Shown: in pieces, positions 1-7,240 of the stretch
Numbering within the stretch: position 1 is the first letter of the stretch
Layout of the letters: each line of letters starts with the position of its first letter
Source: an uncultured Kordia sp.
Lineage (GTDB): Bacteria > Bacteroidota > Bacteroidia > Flavobacteriales > Flavobacteriaceae
NCBI RefSeq assembly: GCF_947489565.1
Contig: NZ_CANLEA010000031.1
Coordinates: forward strand, 1-55,538
DNA: 55,538 nucleotides
Direction: 5' to 3'
The notes under the pieces: model-generated
What the model was told of the DNA's origin: nothing
The model's input: the letters and a program-made list of their open reading frames with translations, nothing else
Databases searched by the model: none
Position numbers and translations under genes: made by a program

Positions 1-76
1 GATCGCTTCGCTTTTTGATCGCTTCGCTTTTTGATCGCTTCGCTTTTTGATCGCTTCGCTTTTTGATCGCTTCGCG
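1..76. repeat. 16-bp tandem repeat array
   Basis: The 16-base unit gatcgcttcgcttttt is repeated four times in a row and followed by a partial fifth copy that ends at the base change near 76. The array runs off the left edge of the window, so its full copy number is unknown. There are no spacers, so it is not a CRISPR array, and the units carry frequent stops in frame with any short ORF. Its function is unknown. Confidence 0.95.
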
Positions 77-97
77 TAGTTTCTTAAACACTTTTAC

Positions 98-144
98 ATT
101 TAAAATTTAAAATTTAACATTTATAATTTAGCATTTAAAATTTT
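98..144. repeat. AT-rich dispersed repeat (copy 1)
   Basis: An AT-only stretch built from atttaaaattt-like blocks. Its reverse complement matches the stretch at about 6936-6970, sharing the block aaatttaaaatttagcattt with small differences. The rest of 145-302 contains no recognisable gene, and I see only AT-rich sequence upstream of the first gene. Confidence 0.6.
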
Positions 145-302
145 GCTGATCATGGTTTTTCTTTGTAAGATGGCAATTAGAGACCAAAAATCTACAATCA
201 GATATCGAACATCAATCATCATATTAAACCTTTTTTCAATTTGAAAGTCATAGAAGCAAACGTCTAGACATATACATATTGATAACTTTAAAAAGGAATA
301 TT

Positions 303-710
303 ATGAGATTATATGCAACCTTCATTTTAAGTGCCATTCTATTTATTGGATTGTCAAGTTTTGATACAGCAAGCACAGAAACATTTACAAAGAAATGGGA
401 GAAACTTGGCAGTAAAAAAGTCAATTATCGATTAGACAAAGATGTTATTCGTGTCGGAAAACACGAAGGAACTTTTAAAAAACTAAAATTAGTCGTTTCC
501 AAAGGCGCTATCAACATGCATAAAATGGTAGTGCATTACGGAAACGGTTCAACAGAAGAAATCAAACTAAAACATAATTTCAGCAGAAGAAGTGATTCTC
601 GTGTGATTGATTTGAACGGAAACAAGCGATTTATTACAAAAATCACGTTTATTTACGATACTAAAAACCTTTCCAAAAGCAGAGCTACTTTACATGTTTT
701 TGGACGATAA
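303..710 (+). CDS. Small secreted protein of unknown function
   Basis: A 135-residue protein with an N-terminal signal peptide (hydrophobic residues about 4-18). The mature part is basic and rich in beta-type alternation, with the pattern W-x-x-L-G-S-K-x-V near the start and a closing R-A-T-L-H-V segment. The pattern loosely resembles the DUF2541-type family of small secreted proteins, but I cannot confirm this. I chose the ATG at 303 over an in-frame TTG at 279 because AAGGA lies just upstream and the hydrophobic segment begins right after this Met. The gene stands alone and is followed by an intrinsic terminator. Confidence 0.75.
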   Translation: MRLYATFILSAILFIGLSSFDTASTETFTKKWEKLGSKKVNYRLDKDVIRVGKHEGTFKKLKLVVSKGAINMHKMVVHYGNGSTEEIKLKHNFSRRSDSRVIDLNGNKRFITKITFIYDTKNLSKSRATLHVFGR

Positions 711-743
711 TACAACTATATGTTGTTCATTATTATAAATATG

Positions 744-779
744 AAAAACACGCTACATCCTATGTTCGCGTGTTTTTTT
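744..779 (+). terminator. Rho-independent terminator of the small secreted protein gene
   Basis: The perfect 10-bp stem aaaaacacgc / gcgtgttttt closes a 14-base loop and runs into a T tract. It lies 33 bases after the stop codon at 710. Confidence 0.85.
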
Positions 780-933
780 TATGGATTCTTGTAAAAATGT
801 CAACCTTTACACAAACTTGTCAATATCTATCGGGATATACAGTTTTATAGCGGTTTATGGCTACTTTCAACAACGTTAATGGCGCTGTCCGAAAAGCCAT
901 AATAGAGTAGGAATCAAATCAAAAAACTAAATT

Positions 934-1095
934 ATGTTAAAAAAAATTAAAGATTTACAGAATGCTGAAACATTAAGTAAAGATTCGCAAGCAAAGATCA
1001 ACGGAGGAATTCAAATTTATTGTGATAGAAGTGGTGATTGCCCTCCAGGTTGGATTTGTTCAGGTGGTGGATTTTGTTGTCCAAGCCACATTTAA
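934..1095 (+). CDS. Double-glycine leader peptide with Cys-rich core (RiPP/bacteriocin-like precursor)
   Basis: A 53-residue peptide. Residues 1-25 form a charged leader (MLKKIKDLQNAETLSKDSQ followed by AKINGG) ending in Gly-Gly, as in the ComC/bacteriocin-type and Bacteroidota natural-product leaders cleaved by C39-peptidase ABC transporters. Residues 26-53 form a short core with five cysteines (positions 30, 36, 42, 48, 49), including the segment CPPGWICSGGGFCC. The ATG at 934 is the only start giving the whole leader. A strong terminator follows within 40 bases, which supports expression as a single-gene unit. No modification enzyme or dedicated transporter lies nearby. The leader is seen directly; the exact class (unmodified disulphide peptide, or substrate of a distant enzyme) is not determinable here. 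Confidence 0.8.
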   Translation: MLKKIKDLQNAETLSKDSQAKINGGIQIYCDRSGDCPPGWICSGGGFCCPSHI

Positions 1096-1132
1096 TAAAC
1101 GTCAACAACTATAGTTTTAGGAAACTGACGAA

Positions 1133-1173
1133 AAAGCGTCAATTCAGATATTGAATTGGCGCTTTGCTTTTTT
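1133..1173 (+). terminator. Intrinsic terminator of the Gly-Gly peptide gene
   Basis: A 14-bp stem (aaagcgtcaattca paired with tgaattggcgcttt, one G-U pair) with a 5-base loop is followed by gctttttt. It lies 37 bases after the peptide stop codon and could also act on transcripts from the opposite-strand gene that ends at 1198. Confidence 0.85.
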
Positions 1174-1197
1174 AGAAAAAATAATGTAAACGTTCGC

Positions 1198-1638
1198 TTA
1201 GGCTGTAAAACCAAATAGTTTTTTCAATTTTCCATAACCGTTCCACGAGCAGCTTCCGTCGGTAGCAATACGTTGTACGTCATTATAAATTACTAAATAA
1301 TTATCTACCGTAGTGCAACCATAACTGTGCTGTTGTGCCAATTGCTTTTCAAAATCTCTAATATTCTGAATAGAATCATCAGTTAATGCTTTTCTCTCTT
1401 TTTTGTAGATGACATAATAGCTGTTGTTTTCGCGCAGAAAAGTCATTGTTTCTTTCGCATTGTGAAAACATCCTGTAGATTTATAATGAATGGTAAATTG
1501 TTCGCCATCTTGTAATTTATCTATAAATGGCGTGATGGATTCAGAAGTTTCTGTTACAAAGACATTGTTGCTTTGCGCTTGTACATTGCTTATCATCACA
1601 GATAAACATAATGCACAGATTAAGTATATTTTCTTCAT
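1198..1638 (-). CDS. Secreted protein of unknown function
   Basis: A 146-residue protein starting at the ATG complementary to 1636-1638. An upstream in-frame start at 1674 would add 12 hydrophilic residues before an otherwise normal signal peptide (hydrophobic residues 3-21, probable cleavage after Val-Gln-Ala-Gln). The mature chain contains Cys-Phe-His-Asn, a later Tyr-Gly-Cys-Thr-Thr and Gly-Ser-Cys-Ser-Trp, so disulphides are likely after export. I do not recognise a family. It stands alone and converges on the peptide gene at 934. Confidence 0.75.
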   Translation of the reverse strand: MKKIYLICALCLSVMISNVQAQSNNVFVTETSESITPFIDKLQDGEQFTIHYKSTGCFHNAKETMTFLRENNSYYVIYKKERKALTDDSIQNIRDFEKQLAQQHSYGCTTVDNYLVIYNDVQRIATDGSCSWNGYGKLKKLFGFTA

Positions 1639-1720
1639 AATTTGATTGATTATTGATGATTTAAAACTACGCAAATCATCCGTAAAAAGGAACTATGAAT
1701 ACGTAAACAGGTCGTTTCAA

Positions 1721-2446
1721 TTAGTGAACGGTCGTATTTCCATAGAAAGTAATCTCAAAAATGGTCAAGGCAAGCAACCAATTTTCTTCTGTAGGATTCG
1801 GAATATCATCAAGCGTTAGGAGTGAAGCTCCAAAATTCAATTCGTCAAAAACTTGTGTAACAGAGGATGAAGTAATACCATCATACAATGGCGCTTTTTT
1901 GATACTTGCAATTTGCCTGTTATTTAAAATCAATGGAAATTGTGTATCCGTAGTAGCTGCAGTACGTTTGAATTGTCCAAATCGTTTTTTATTCGCATCA
2001 TACAAAATTCCAGATTTGTCCCAAGTACCTAACAAAATATCATCACAAAACAACTTTATATGCATTCCTTGAAATTCATATACAAACTCTTGCTTTTTGG
2101 TCATCGCAATGAGTTGTCCTGTAGTATTCATGCTGCGTTCTACACGTTCAAAAGCAATTATTGGTTTTTGCTGTTTGTTATATAATAATCCAGAAATCTT
2201 TTCATTGGTTACGGCTGTTGTACGTGTAAACGTCATTGCATCCGTAATTTGAAGATAGAGTTCTGCCTTGTACGACAAGAGTTTTTTGCGCTTTTTTAAT
2301 AGATTTTGACGGAGTTCTGTACGTTCATTTTCTAAAAACTCCTGTGTTTTTACATCTTTTGATTTTTTCAACACAAACGCAATCAATACAATAAATACAA
2401 AGACTACGAGTGTAATCAAAATAATCATGATGGTGAAAAAATCCAT
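1721..2446 (-). CDS. Membrane-anchored hypothetical protein
   Basis: A 241-residue protein. Residues 4-27 are a single strongly hydrophobic membrane segment, followed by a basic and acidic coiled-coil-like stretch (about 28-70). The C-terminal two thirds look like a beta-rich domain with a possible internal duplication: the motif 'G-x-L-Y-N/D-x-x-x-K-x-x-x-x-F-x-R' appears around residues 85 and 146. No catalytic motif is visible and I do not recognise the family. It reads divergently from nothing and in the same direction as the secreted gene at 1198, with an 82-base gap. Confidence 0.7.
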   Translation of the reverse strand: MDFFTIMIILITLVVFVFIVLIAFVLKKSKDVKTQEFLENERTELRQNLLKKRKKLLSYKAELYLQITDAMTFTRTTAVTNEKISGLLYNKQQKPIIAFERVERSMNTTGQLIAMTKKQEFVYEFQGMHIKLFCDDILLGTWDKSGILYDANKKRFGQFKRTAATTDTQFPLILNNRQIASIKKAPLYDGITSSSVTQVFDELNFGASLLTLDDIPNPTEENWLLALTIFEITFYGNTTVH

Positions 2447-2522
2447 AGGAATCGTGTATTGTTTTTATTCTTTTGGTAAAGTACGTTATACTAATATGGA
2501 AAGGTACTTAATTCTTAGCAAA

Positions 2523-2563
2523 TCTCGATACAACGAATCGTAGATTCGCCACTCGATCTGACG
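2523..2563. repeat. Dispersed intergenic repeat, 'tcgagtg' family
   Basis: Read on the minus strand this begins cgtcagatcgagtgg and ends gtatcgaga, matching the second half of the large repeats at the right edge of the window (about 55301-55352 and 55503-55538). Confidence 0.6.
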
Positions 2564-2603
2564 TTTTTTGTTTTTTTAGACTATGCTGAATTTAATAATT
2601 TAA

Positions 2604-2682
2604 TACGTCATTGCGAGAAGTATGCGACGAAGTAACCTGTTATTAGAGCAACAGGTGACTTCATTTCATTCATCATGACGAG
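2604..2682. repeat. Palindromic intergenic repeat (tacgtcattgcgag family)
   Basis: The element opens with tacgtcattgcgagaag, has the central hairpin arms aacctgtt / aacaggt, and closes with catcatgacgag, so the ends are inverted relative to each other. The opening is the same as in the two long repeats at 55176 and 55378. It fits the family of mobile, non-coding palindromic repeats scattered between genes in Bacteroidota genomes. Confidence 0.7.
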
Positions 2683-2696
2683 AACAAAACTTATTC

Positions 2697-3560
2697 TTAA
2701 AAAATTCGCTTCAAAAATCCTTTATTCGCTTCGCTAATCTTGCGTAAAATGGCTTCTTCTTCAAATTTGTGAATTATGATTGATTTTGGACTTCCAAGCA
2801 AGTCAATCTCTGAACGATCGTGTGCATCAATCGTAATTTGATTTGTAGCGTTTAATACAGCTTTTCCTTGTTCAGTTGCGGTAACGTGAATTTCTTTGGT
2901 TCGTAATTCGTGCGCAATGAATTCGCCTTTCTCTTTTACTTCTAAATACAATGTATCTGCTTGTCCTTGCAATTGCACATTTGCATATTCTATTTGAGAA
3001 GTCAGCTTTGTAGTCGTTACATTTGCAGCAATTTTTGCATCTTCAAACGCAGTTACAATCAATTCGCGTGCACTTACTTCATAACGTTGTTTCGTTCTTC
3101 CAAAACCATTAATCGCGAGTGAATCGCCCATAATTCTCAAATCGATTTCTGCTTTACCAAGTACATTAATTTCTGCTTTGTCAATAGTTAAAGTTGTAAC
3201 CGATTTCAATTCGGCTTCGCTTTCGGCATGAATGCGTTGCAAATCCTTTGAAATTGTCACATAAATCTCCAATTTCTTATGACTACGAATCTGTTTTGAT
3301 GTAGAAATGCTTAGTGTTCCATCGACAACATCAATATTAAAAATCTCGTGTAAATTCTCGTCAGCAATCACTTCTACTTTGGGTGTTTCGCCATTCAGTA
3401 AAACCACTTCCAATTCTTCCTTTACTTCCAATGTTGTAAACGGATCAATCTCATAAATCACGGTTGTCACTTCTCGATTTCCTTTGATTTTTTCTTTCTT
3501 CTGTGCCAATGTTGTGATTGTTATCAAAAGAAAAAATACTGTTATAAACTGTTTTTTCAT
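2697..3560 (-). CDS. GIN/DUF2807-type putative adhesin head protein
   Basis: A 287-residue exported protein with a signal peptide (residues 4-19, cleavage after Leu-Ala-Gln). The rest is a series of short beta strands in the style of the DUF2807 'GIN' putative auto-transporter adhesin head domain. In this fold, Phe-Thr-Thr-Leu-Glu-Val is followed by repeated strand pairs such as Val-Glu-Val-Ile-Ala-Asp-Glu-Asn-Leu, and the strands form a beta-helix-like stack. The family is abundant in Bacteroidota and is presumed to sit at the surface or in the periplasm; the ligand is unknown. It is a single gene with no operon partner. The family call comes from the strand pattern and the characteristic 'V-x-A-D-E-N-L' segment. 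Confidence 0.75.
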   Translation of the reverse strand: MKKQFITVFFLLITITTLAQKKEKIKGNREVTTVIYEIDPFTTLEVKEELEVVLLNGETPKVEVIADENLHEIFNIDVVDGTLSISTSKQIRSHKKLEIYVTISKDLQRIHAESEAELKSVTTLTIDKAEINVLGKAEIDLRIMGDSLAINGFGRTKQRYEVSARELIVTAFEDAKIAANVTTTKLTSQIEYANVQLQGQADTLYLEVKEKGEFIAHELRTKEIHVTATEQGKAVLNATNQITIDAHDRSEIDLLGSPKSIIIHKFEEEAILRKISEANKGFLKRIF

Positions 3561-3878
3561 GTTCTTATTAGTTGTAATGTAAAAATACTATATCCATAAC
3601 GCTTTCAATAAAGCCTTTGTTATTTTTTTAGCGAAAAGTATACCAAGTGTTGATTTTTTTGGGTGAAAGGTTTGAAAATAGCAGTTACTTGTCAAAAAGA
3701 ATTAATGCAAAATCGGAATTGAATTATAATTACTCATTGTCATATCGAGCGGAGTCGAGATACTTTGGATGAAAAGAATTTTGTAAAGTATGTCTAAGTG
3801 TAAAATAAGAAAAATCGTATATTTGAGTAATTCCCTAATAGCTGAATTCTAAAATCTCTCTTATAACGTGAAAACTGA
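3561..3878. other. Intergenic spacer with one dispersed repeat and a -7-like box
   Basis: No gene is supported in these 318 bases. At 3739-3765 lies a gtcatatcgagcggagtcgagatac repeat of the 'cgag...gtcgaga' family also found at 6880 and 6979. At 3818-3825 the octamer TATATTTG matches the Bacteroidota -7 consensus TAnnTTTG, and it could drive the two-gene operon starting at 3879. I see no good -33 TTG at the usual distance. Confidence 0.5.
3739..3765. repeat. Dispersed repeat, 'cgagcggagtcgaga' family
   Basis: The core tcgagcggagtcgaga is shared with 6890-6910 and, more divergently, with 6989-7009. The element is short and intergenic, with partial dyad symmetry (tcga...tcga). Confidence 0.6.
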
Positions 3879-4316
3879 ATGAAAAATAATTGGACTTTAA
3901 TTTCTATTTTGATAGGAATCATTAGTGGAGTCATTGCATATTTACTAACGGATAGTTGGAAAATAGCTTTGATACTGTCAGTTCCAGTAACAGGGATTAG
4001 TTTATGGTTGAATCCAAAACTTTTCTTCGCCAGAATAGCTATTTATGCATTCTCAGCATTATTAGGTTTAAACAAATTTGCGTTTGAAGCCACAGGTAAA
4101 TTATTTGGTGTAGAATTTACTTTAAAAAATGATACGGCAAGTTATATTACAACTGCTTTTCTTGGGATCATTTCACTAGTAAGTTTACGATATTTTTTCT
4201 TGGAACGAAATGGGAAGTTAGAAGGAACTTTTTTGGATTTTAGTAGAAATAGCAATTCTGTAGGAAGTATAAATGGAGAAAATATAACTGTTAATCAAAA
4301 TATCAATAAAAAGTAA
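3879..4316 (+). CDS. Small integral membrane protein, first gene of a coupled pair
   Basis: A 145-residue protein with four likely membrane segments (about residues 5-24, 27-45, 49-65 and 90-108) and a short soluble C-tail (SVGSINGENITVNQNINKK). No known family is recognised. Its stop codon TAA overlaps the ATG of the next gene by one base (TAATG), which implies translational coupling and a joint function with the TPR protein. The Asn/Gly/Val-rich tail resembles a beta-strand peptide rather than a membrane helix. The membrane part probably anchors the complex. Confidence 0.75.
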   Translation: MKNNWTLISILIGIISGVIAYLLTDSWKIALILSVPVTGISLWLNPKLFFARIAIYAFSALLGLNKFAFEATGKLFGVEFTLKNDTASYITTAFLGIISLVSLRYFFLERNGKLEGTFLDFSRNSNSVGSINGENITVNQNINKK

Positions 4317-6325
4317 TGTTTGGTGCTTCTAACATAAACAAAATTGAAAAAGTTGAAGGAAGTAATATCTTCATCTTTCAATATATTGATGTTGATGGAA
4401 AACTAGTAAAAGAACAAAAATCTTTTGAAGAATTCTTAAAACCATTTATCGAGCCGTATTTGAATCAAATAGATATATTAAAAGAGAATCTTAAAACTCA
4501 AGTTGAATTAACTAAAGAGAAAGATGAAAACAAATCGTATCTAAATAAAGAAGTTCTTTCGTTATCACAAAAAATTCAACAATTAGAAGAAGAAAAACAA
4601 CGACGAACCACACAAATAGAACATTTGTTACAAGAAGTTTCAGGAAAGGATATCAGCGAAGAAACCAGTTTATATAAACAAGCTTTTAATTTATTTGTAA
4701 AAGGAAAAATTGAAGAAGCTATTTCAGTTTTAAGTGAAGCAAAATTAGAAGAAGAAGAACGATTGGCTACTGAGAAAATGAAACAAGTTGCTGAAACTAG
4801 AATTCTTAAAGCACAATTACTGCGTGTAAATCATAAGTATAAGGAAGCAGGTGAAAATTATGAAAAAGCAGTAACTCTTTATGAGAGTTGGGAAACCTAT
4901 TATGAAGCAGCGAATTATTTTTGGTACATTAATGAAATTAGTAAATCTGAAAATTATTTTGGTAAGTGCTTAAATAGAGCAGTCTCTGATGAACAAAAGG
5001 CAGCTACTTTTCATAACTTGGCTCATATATTAGAAATCAAAAATGAACTCAATAAATCAAGTGAATTATTTAATAAAGCTCTTATAATCAGAAGAAAAAT
5101 AGCTAGTTCAAACCCAAAAAGATATTTGCTATATGTAGCATCTACTTTGAATAGTTTAGCTAGTTTGCAGCAAATTAATAATGAATTTAATAGAGCAGAA
5201 GAGTCATTTATAGAGTCTTTAAAAATAAGGAGGAAACTAGCAGAAGAAAAGCAAGAATTATATTTAAATGATTTAGCAAGCACATTAAATAATTTTGGAT
5301 ATTTTAAACAAAAAAGAAATGAATTAGAAGAATCAGAAGAATTTTATAGAGAAGCTTTGTCAATTAGAAAGAAATTAGCTGATTTGAATCCAAAATTATA
5401 CTCATATGATTTAGCGATTACGTTAAATAATTTTGCTGAATTAAAAAGAATAAAGAATGAATTTAACATAGCTAAAATATACTTTGAAGAATCTTTATCA
5501 ATTAAAAGAAAGTTAGCTGTTAATAACCCAAGTAGATATTTACCTAGTTTGGGGTTTGGTCTTAATAGCTTGGGACATTTATATCGTAAAGCAGGAGAGT
5601 TTGATAAGTCAGAAGAATTATTGAGTCAAGCATTATCAATAAGAAGAAAGTTATGTGATTTTAATAGAGAAGTATATTTATTAGATTTGGCAGCAACTTT
5701 AAATGATTTAGCGGTATTAAAAACTAGTCAAAAAGATATTCAAACTGCTTTGGAATTATTAATAGAAGTCTTAAGTATTGATAGGGAATTAGCAATTAAA
5801 AATCCACAAGCATATATGTCAAATATTGGAATAACATTAAATAATATTGGGTATTTGTATCATGTTAATAATGAGCTAGATAAATCATTAGATGCTTATG
5901 TGGAAGCTTTATCAATACGAAGAAAGCTTGCTGAATTAGACTCAAGGGTTTACCTACCTAAATTGGCAAATAGTTTAAATAGTTTAGCAATTTTGCAAAG
6001 TGATCAAAATGAGCATGTTAAGGCTGAAGCATTCTATGAAGAAGCTATATCTATTTATCGAGATTTAGTAGAAAAGAATCCAAAAACGTATTTACCAGAT
6101 CTAGGATTAACATTAATTAATATAGGGACTCTCTATCAAAACTTTAAAATTGATAAAGAATTATCTGTACAATTTATAGACGAAGCAATTATTATGCTGC
6201 TACCTTTTCAAGAAATAAGTTATATCCAAAACTATCTAAAAAGTGCTTTTCAAGTTCTAGAAAAATGGGATATAGACGTAGAAGACTACCTAAAAGAAAA
6301 ACAAAAAAACGCCAAAAAAGAATAA
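4316..6325 (+). CDS. Large TPR-repeat protein with N-terminal coiled coil
   Basis: A 669-residue soluble protein without a signal peptide. Residues 1-45 include the strand-like segment V-E-G-S-N-I-F-I-F-Q, and residues about 55-110 are a coiled coil. From about residue 115 onward there are tetratricopeptide repeats of the kinesin-light-chain/TPR_10-12 type with a roughly 50-residue period, each ending in 'A-L-S-I-R-R-K-L-A'. At least seven such units are readable between residues 230 and 610. TPR arrays bind proteins; no enzymatic domain is visible. Its start overlaps the stop of the membrane protein gene, so the two are probably co-translated. It ends directly against the convergent gene at 6326. 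Very low G+C compared with neighbours suggests different ancestry. Confidence 0.85.
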   Translation: MFGASNINKIEKVEGSNIFIFQYIDVDGKLVKEQKSFEEFLKPFIEPYLNQIDILKENLKTQVELTKEKDENKSYLNKEVLSLSQKIQQLEEEKQRRTTQIEHLLQEVSGKDISEETSLYKQAFNLFVKGKIEEAISVLSEAKLEEEERLATEKMKQVAETRILKAQLLRVNHKYKEAGENYEKAVTLYESWETYYEAANYFWYINEISKSENYFGKCLNRAVSDEQKAATFHNLAHILEIKNELNKSSELFNKALIIRRKIASSNPKRYLLYVASTLNSLASLQQINNEFNRAEESFIESLKIRRKLAEEKQELYLNDLASTLNNFGYFKQKRNELEESEEFYREALSIRKKLADLNPKLYSYDLAITLNNFAELKRIKNEFNIAKIYFEESLSIKRKLAVNNPSRYLPSLGFGLNSLGHLYRKAGEFDKSEELLSQALSIRRKLCDFNREVYLLDLAATLNDLAVLKTSQKDIQTALELLIEVLSIDRELAIKNPQAYMSNIGITLNNIGYLYHVNNELDKSLDAYVEALSIRRKLAELDSRVYLPKLANSLNSLAILQSDQNEHVKAEAFYEEAISIYRDLVEKNPKTYLPDLGLTLINIGTLYQNFKIDKELSVQFIDEAIIMLLPFQEISYIQNYLKSAFQVLEKWDIDVEDYLKEKQKNAKKE

Positions 6326-6748
6326 CTACCCCAAAAACCTAGCACGCTCCTCAGCAGTCGGCATTCTACAGGTATCTTTTTGTCCAAACCATTTGTAACG
6401 GTATTTGGCTATGATATTATACCCAAAGTCATTGATAAATTTAGGAAGTATACGAAAGACTTGCAACAATTTCCATGCGCCACCAAATTCGTTTAGAATA
6501 CGAAAAGCCGCAGAAGATTTATGGTAATAGACTTCTTTTCCAGGTACATACAAAATCACAGAGTCCAATTGAGAAGTGTCGAGTTGCAAATGTTCCTGTA
6601 TCGCTACACCAATCTCTGACTGCAACGACGCAAAACGAAAGACATCTTTTTTATCATGCGAAATGATCTTATCGACAAAGCCGTTGCATAAATTACAAAC
6701 GCCGTCGAACAATACAATTTTTTTATCTTTTGGTAAGGTATCAATCAT
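6326..6748 (-). CDS. DCC-family thiol-disulfide oxidoreductase (DUF393)
   Basis: A 140-residue cytoplasmic protein. The signature 'V-L-F-D-G-V-C-N-L-C-N' at residues 12-22 (Cys18 and Cys21) defines the DCC/DUF393 family, which has a thioredoxin-like fold and an assumed redox function. A Tyr-Arg-Tyr-Lys-Trp-Phe-Gly segment near the C-terminus is also typical. The length agrees with the family. It converges with the TPR gene with no intervening base, so their 3' ends must read into each other. The substrate is unknown. Confidence 0.88.
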   Translation of the reverse strand: MIDTLPKDKKIVLFDGVCNLCNGFVDKIISHDKKDVFRFASLQSEIGVAIQEHLQLDTSQLDSVILYVPGKEVYYHKSSAAFRILNEFGGAWKLLQVFRILPKFINDFGYNIIAKYRYKWFGQKDTCRMPTAEERARFLG

Positions 6749-6879
6749 TTCTTTAGTCTTTCCAAACTTGATGACAAAGATACGACATATTGCTTAGAAA
6801 ACGTTTCATACAACATACAGAACGATTGATTTTGTTTATGGGTTTATAGTTGTGAGGTATTAGTATTGAGTAGTGAGAT

Positions 6880-6916
6880 GTTTCAAATGTCAATTCGAGC
6901 GCAGTCGAGAATACTT
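6880..6916. repeat. 37-base direct repeat, copy 1
   Basis: Begins gtttcaaatgtcaattcgag and ends agtcgagaatactt. It is nearly identical to the copy at 6979-7015, differing at about six positions. Confidence 0.8.
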
Positions 6917-6935
6917 ATGAAAACCAAGTTAAAAT

Positions 6936-6970
6936 ATTAAATTATAAATGCTAAATTTTAAATTTAAAAG
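6936..6970. repeat. AT-rich dispersed repeat (copy 2, inverted)
   Basis: Its reverse complement reads cttttaaatttaaaatttag and continues catttataattta, matching the copy at 98-144. Confidence 0.6.
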
Positions 6971-6978
6971 TAGGAAAC

Positions 6979-7015
6979 GTTTCAAATATCAATTCGAACA
7001 AAGTCGAGAATACTC
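6979..7015. repeat. 37-base direct repeat, copy 2
   Basis: Begins gtttcaaatatcaattcgaa and ends agtcgagaatactc. It is a direct copy of 6880-6916, 99 bases downstream. Confidence 0.8.
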
Positions 7016-7240
7016 ACGAATCCACAAAAAACAAATAACAAATCAACAAATAAGAAGTTTATAGGTTTAATAGTTTAGGAGTTTAAAAATTACAATCGTC
7101 ACTCAGAGATAACAGATTAAAATTAAAATAGTTTTGACCTTTAGTAAGAAAATTGTAGTTTTCAAAATGACTAAATCCTTAATAATAGATTTTGTGATCG
7201 TAGAAATAATAGCATTTCTCTGAAACAAAAGTTGTCAGTA

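Larger units (their letters stand above)
6749..7240. other. Intergenic spacer carrying several dispersed repeats
   Basis: No gene is supported in about 490 bases. It holds two direct copies of a 37-base repeat (6880-6916 and 6979-7015) flanking an AT-rich repeat (6936-6970) that is the inverted counterpart of 98-144. This nesting suggests the spacer is an accumulation site for small non-coding elements. Confidence 0.6.

Noticed and set aside
1-76. CRISPR array
   Set aside because: Units are contiguous with no spacers and only 16 bases long; no cas gene is present.
3879-6325. Known anti-phage defence system
   Set aside because: No nuclease, NTPase, TIR, reverse transcriptase or other effector domain is visible in either protein, so I do not claim a defence role.
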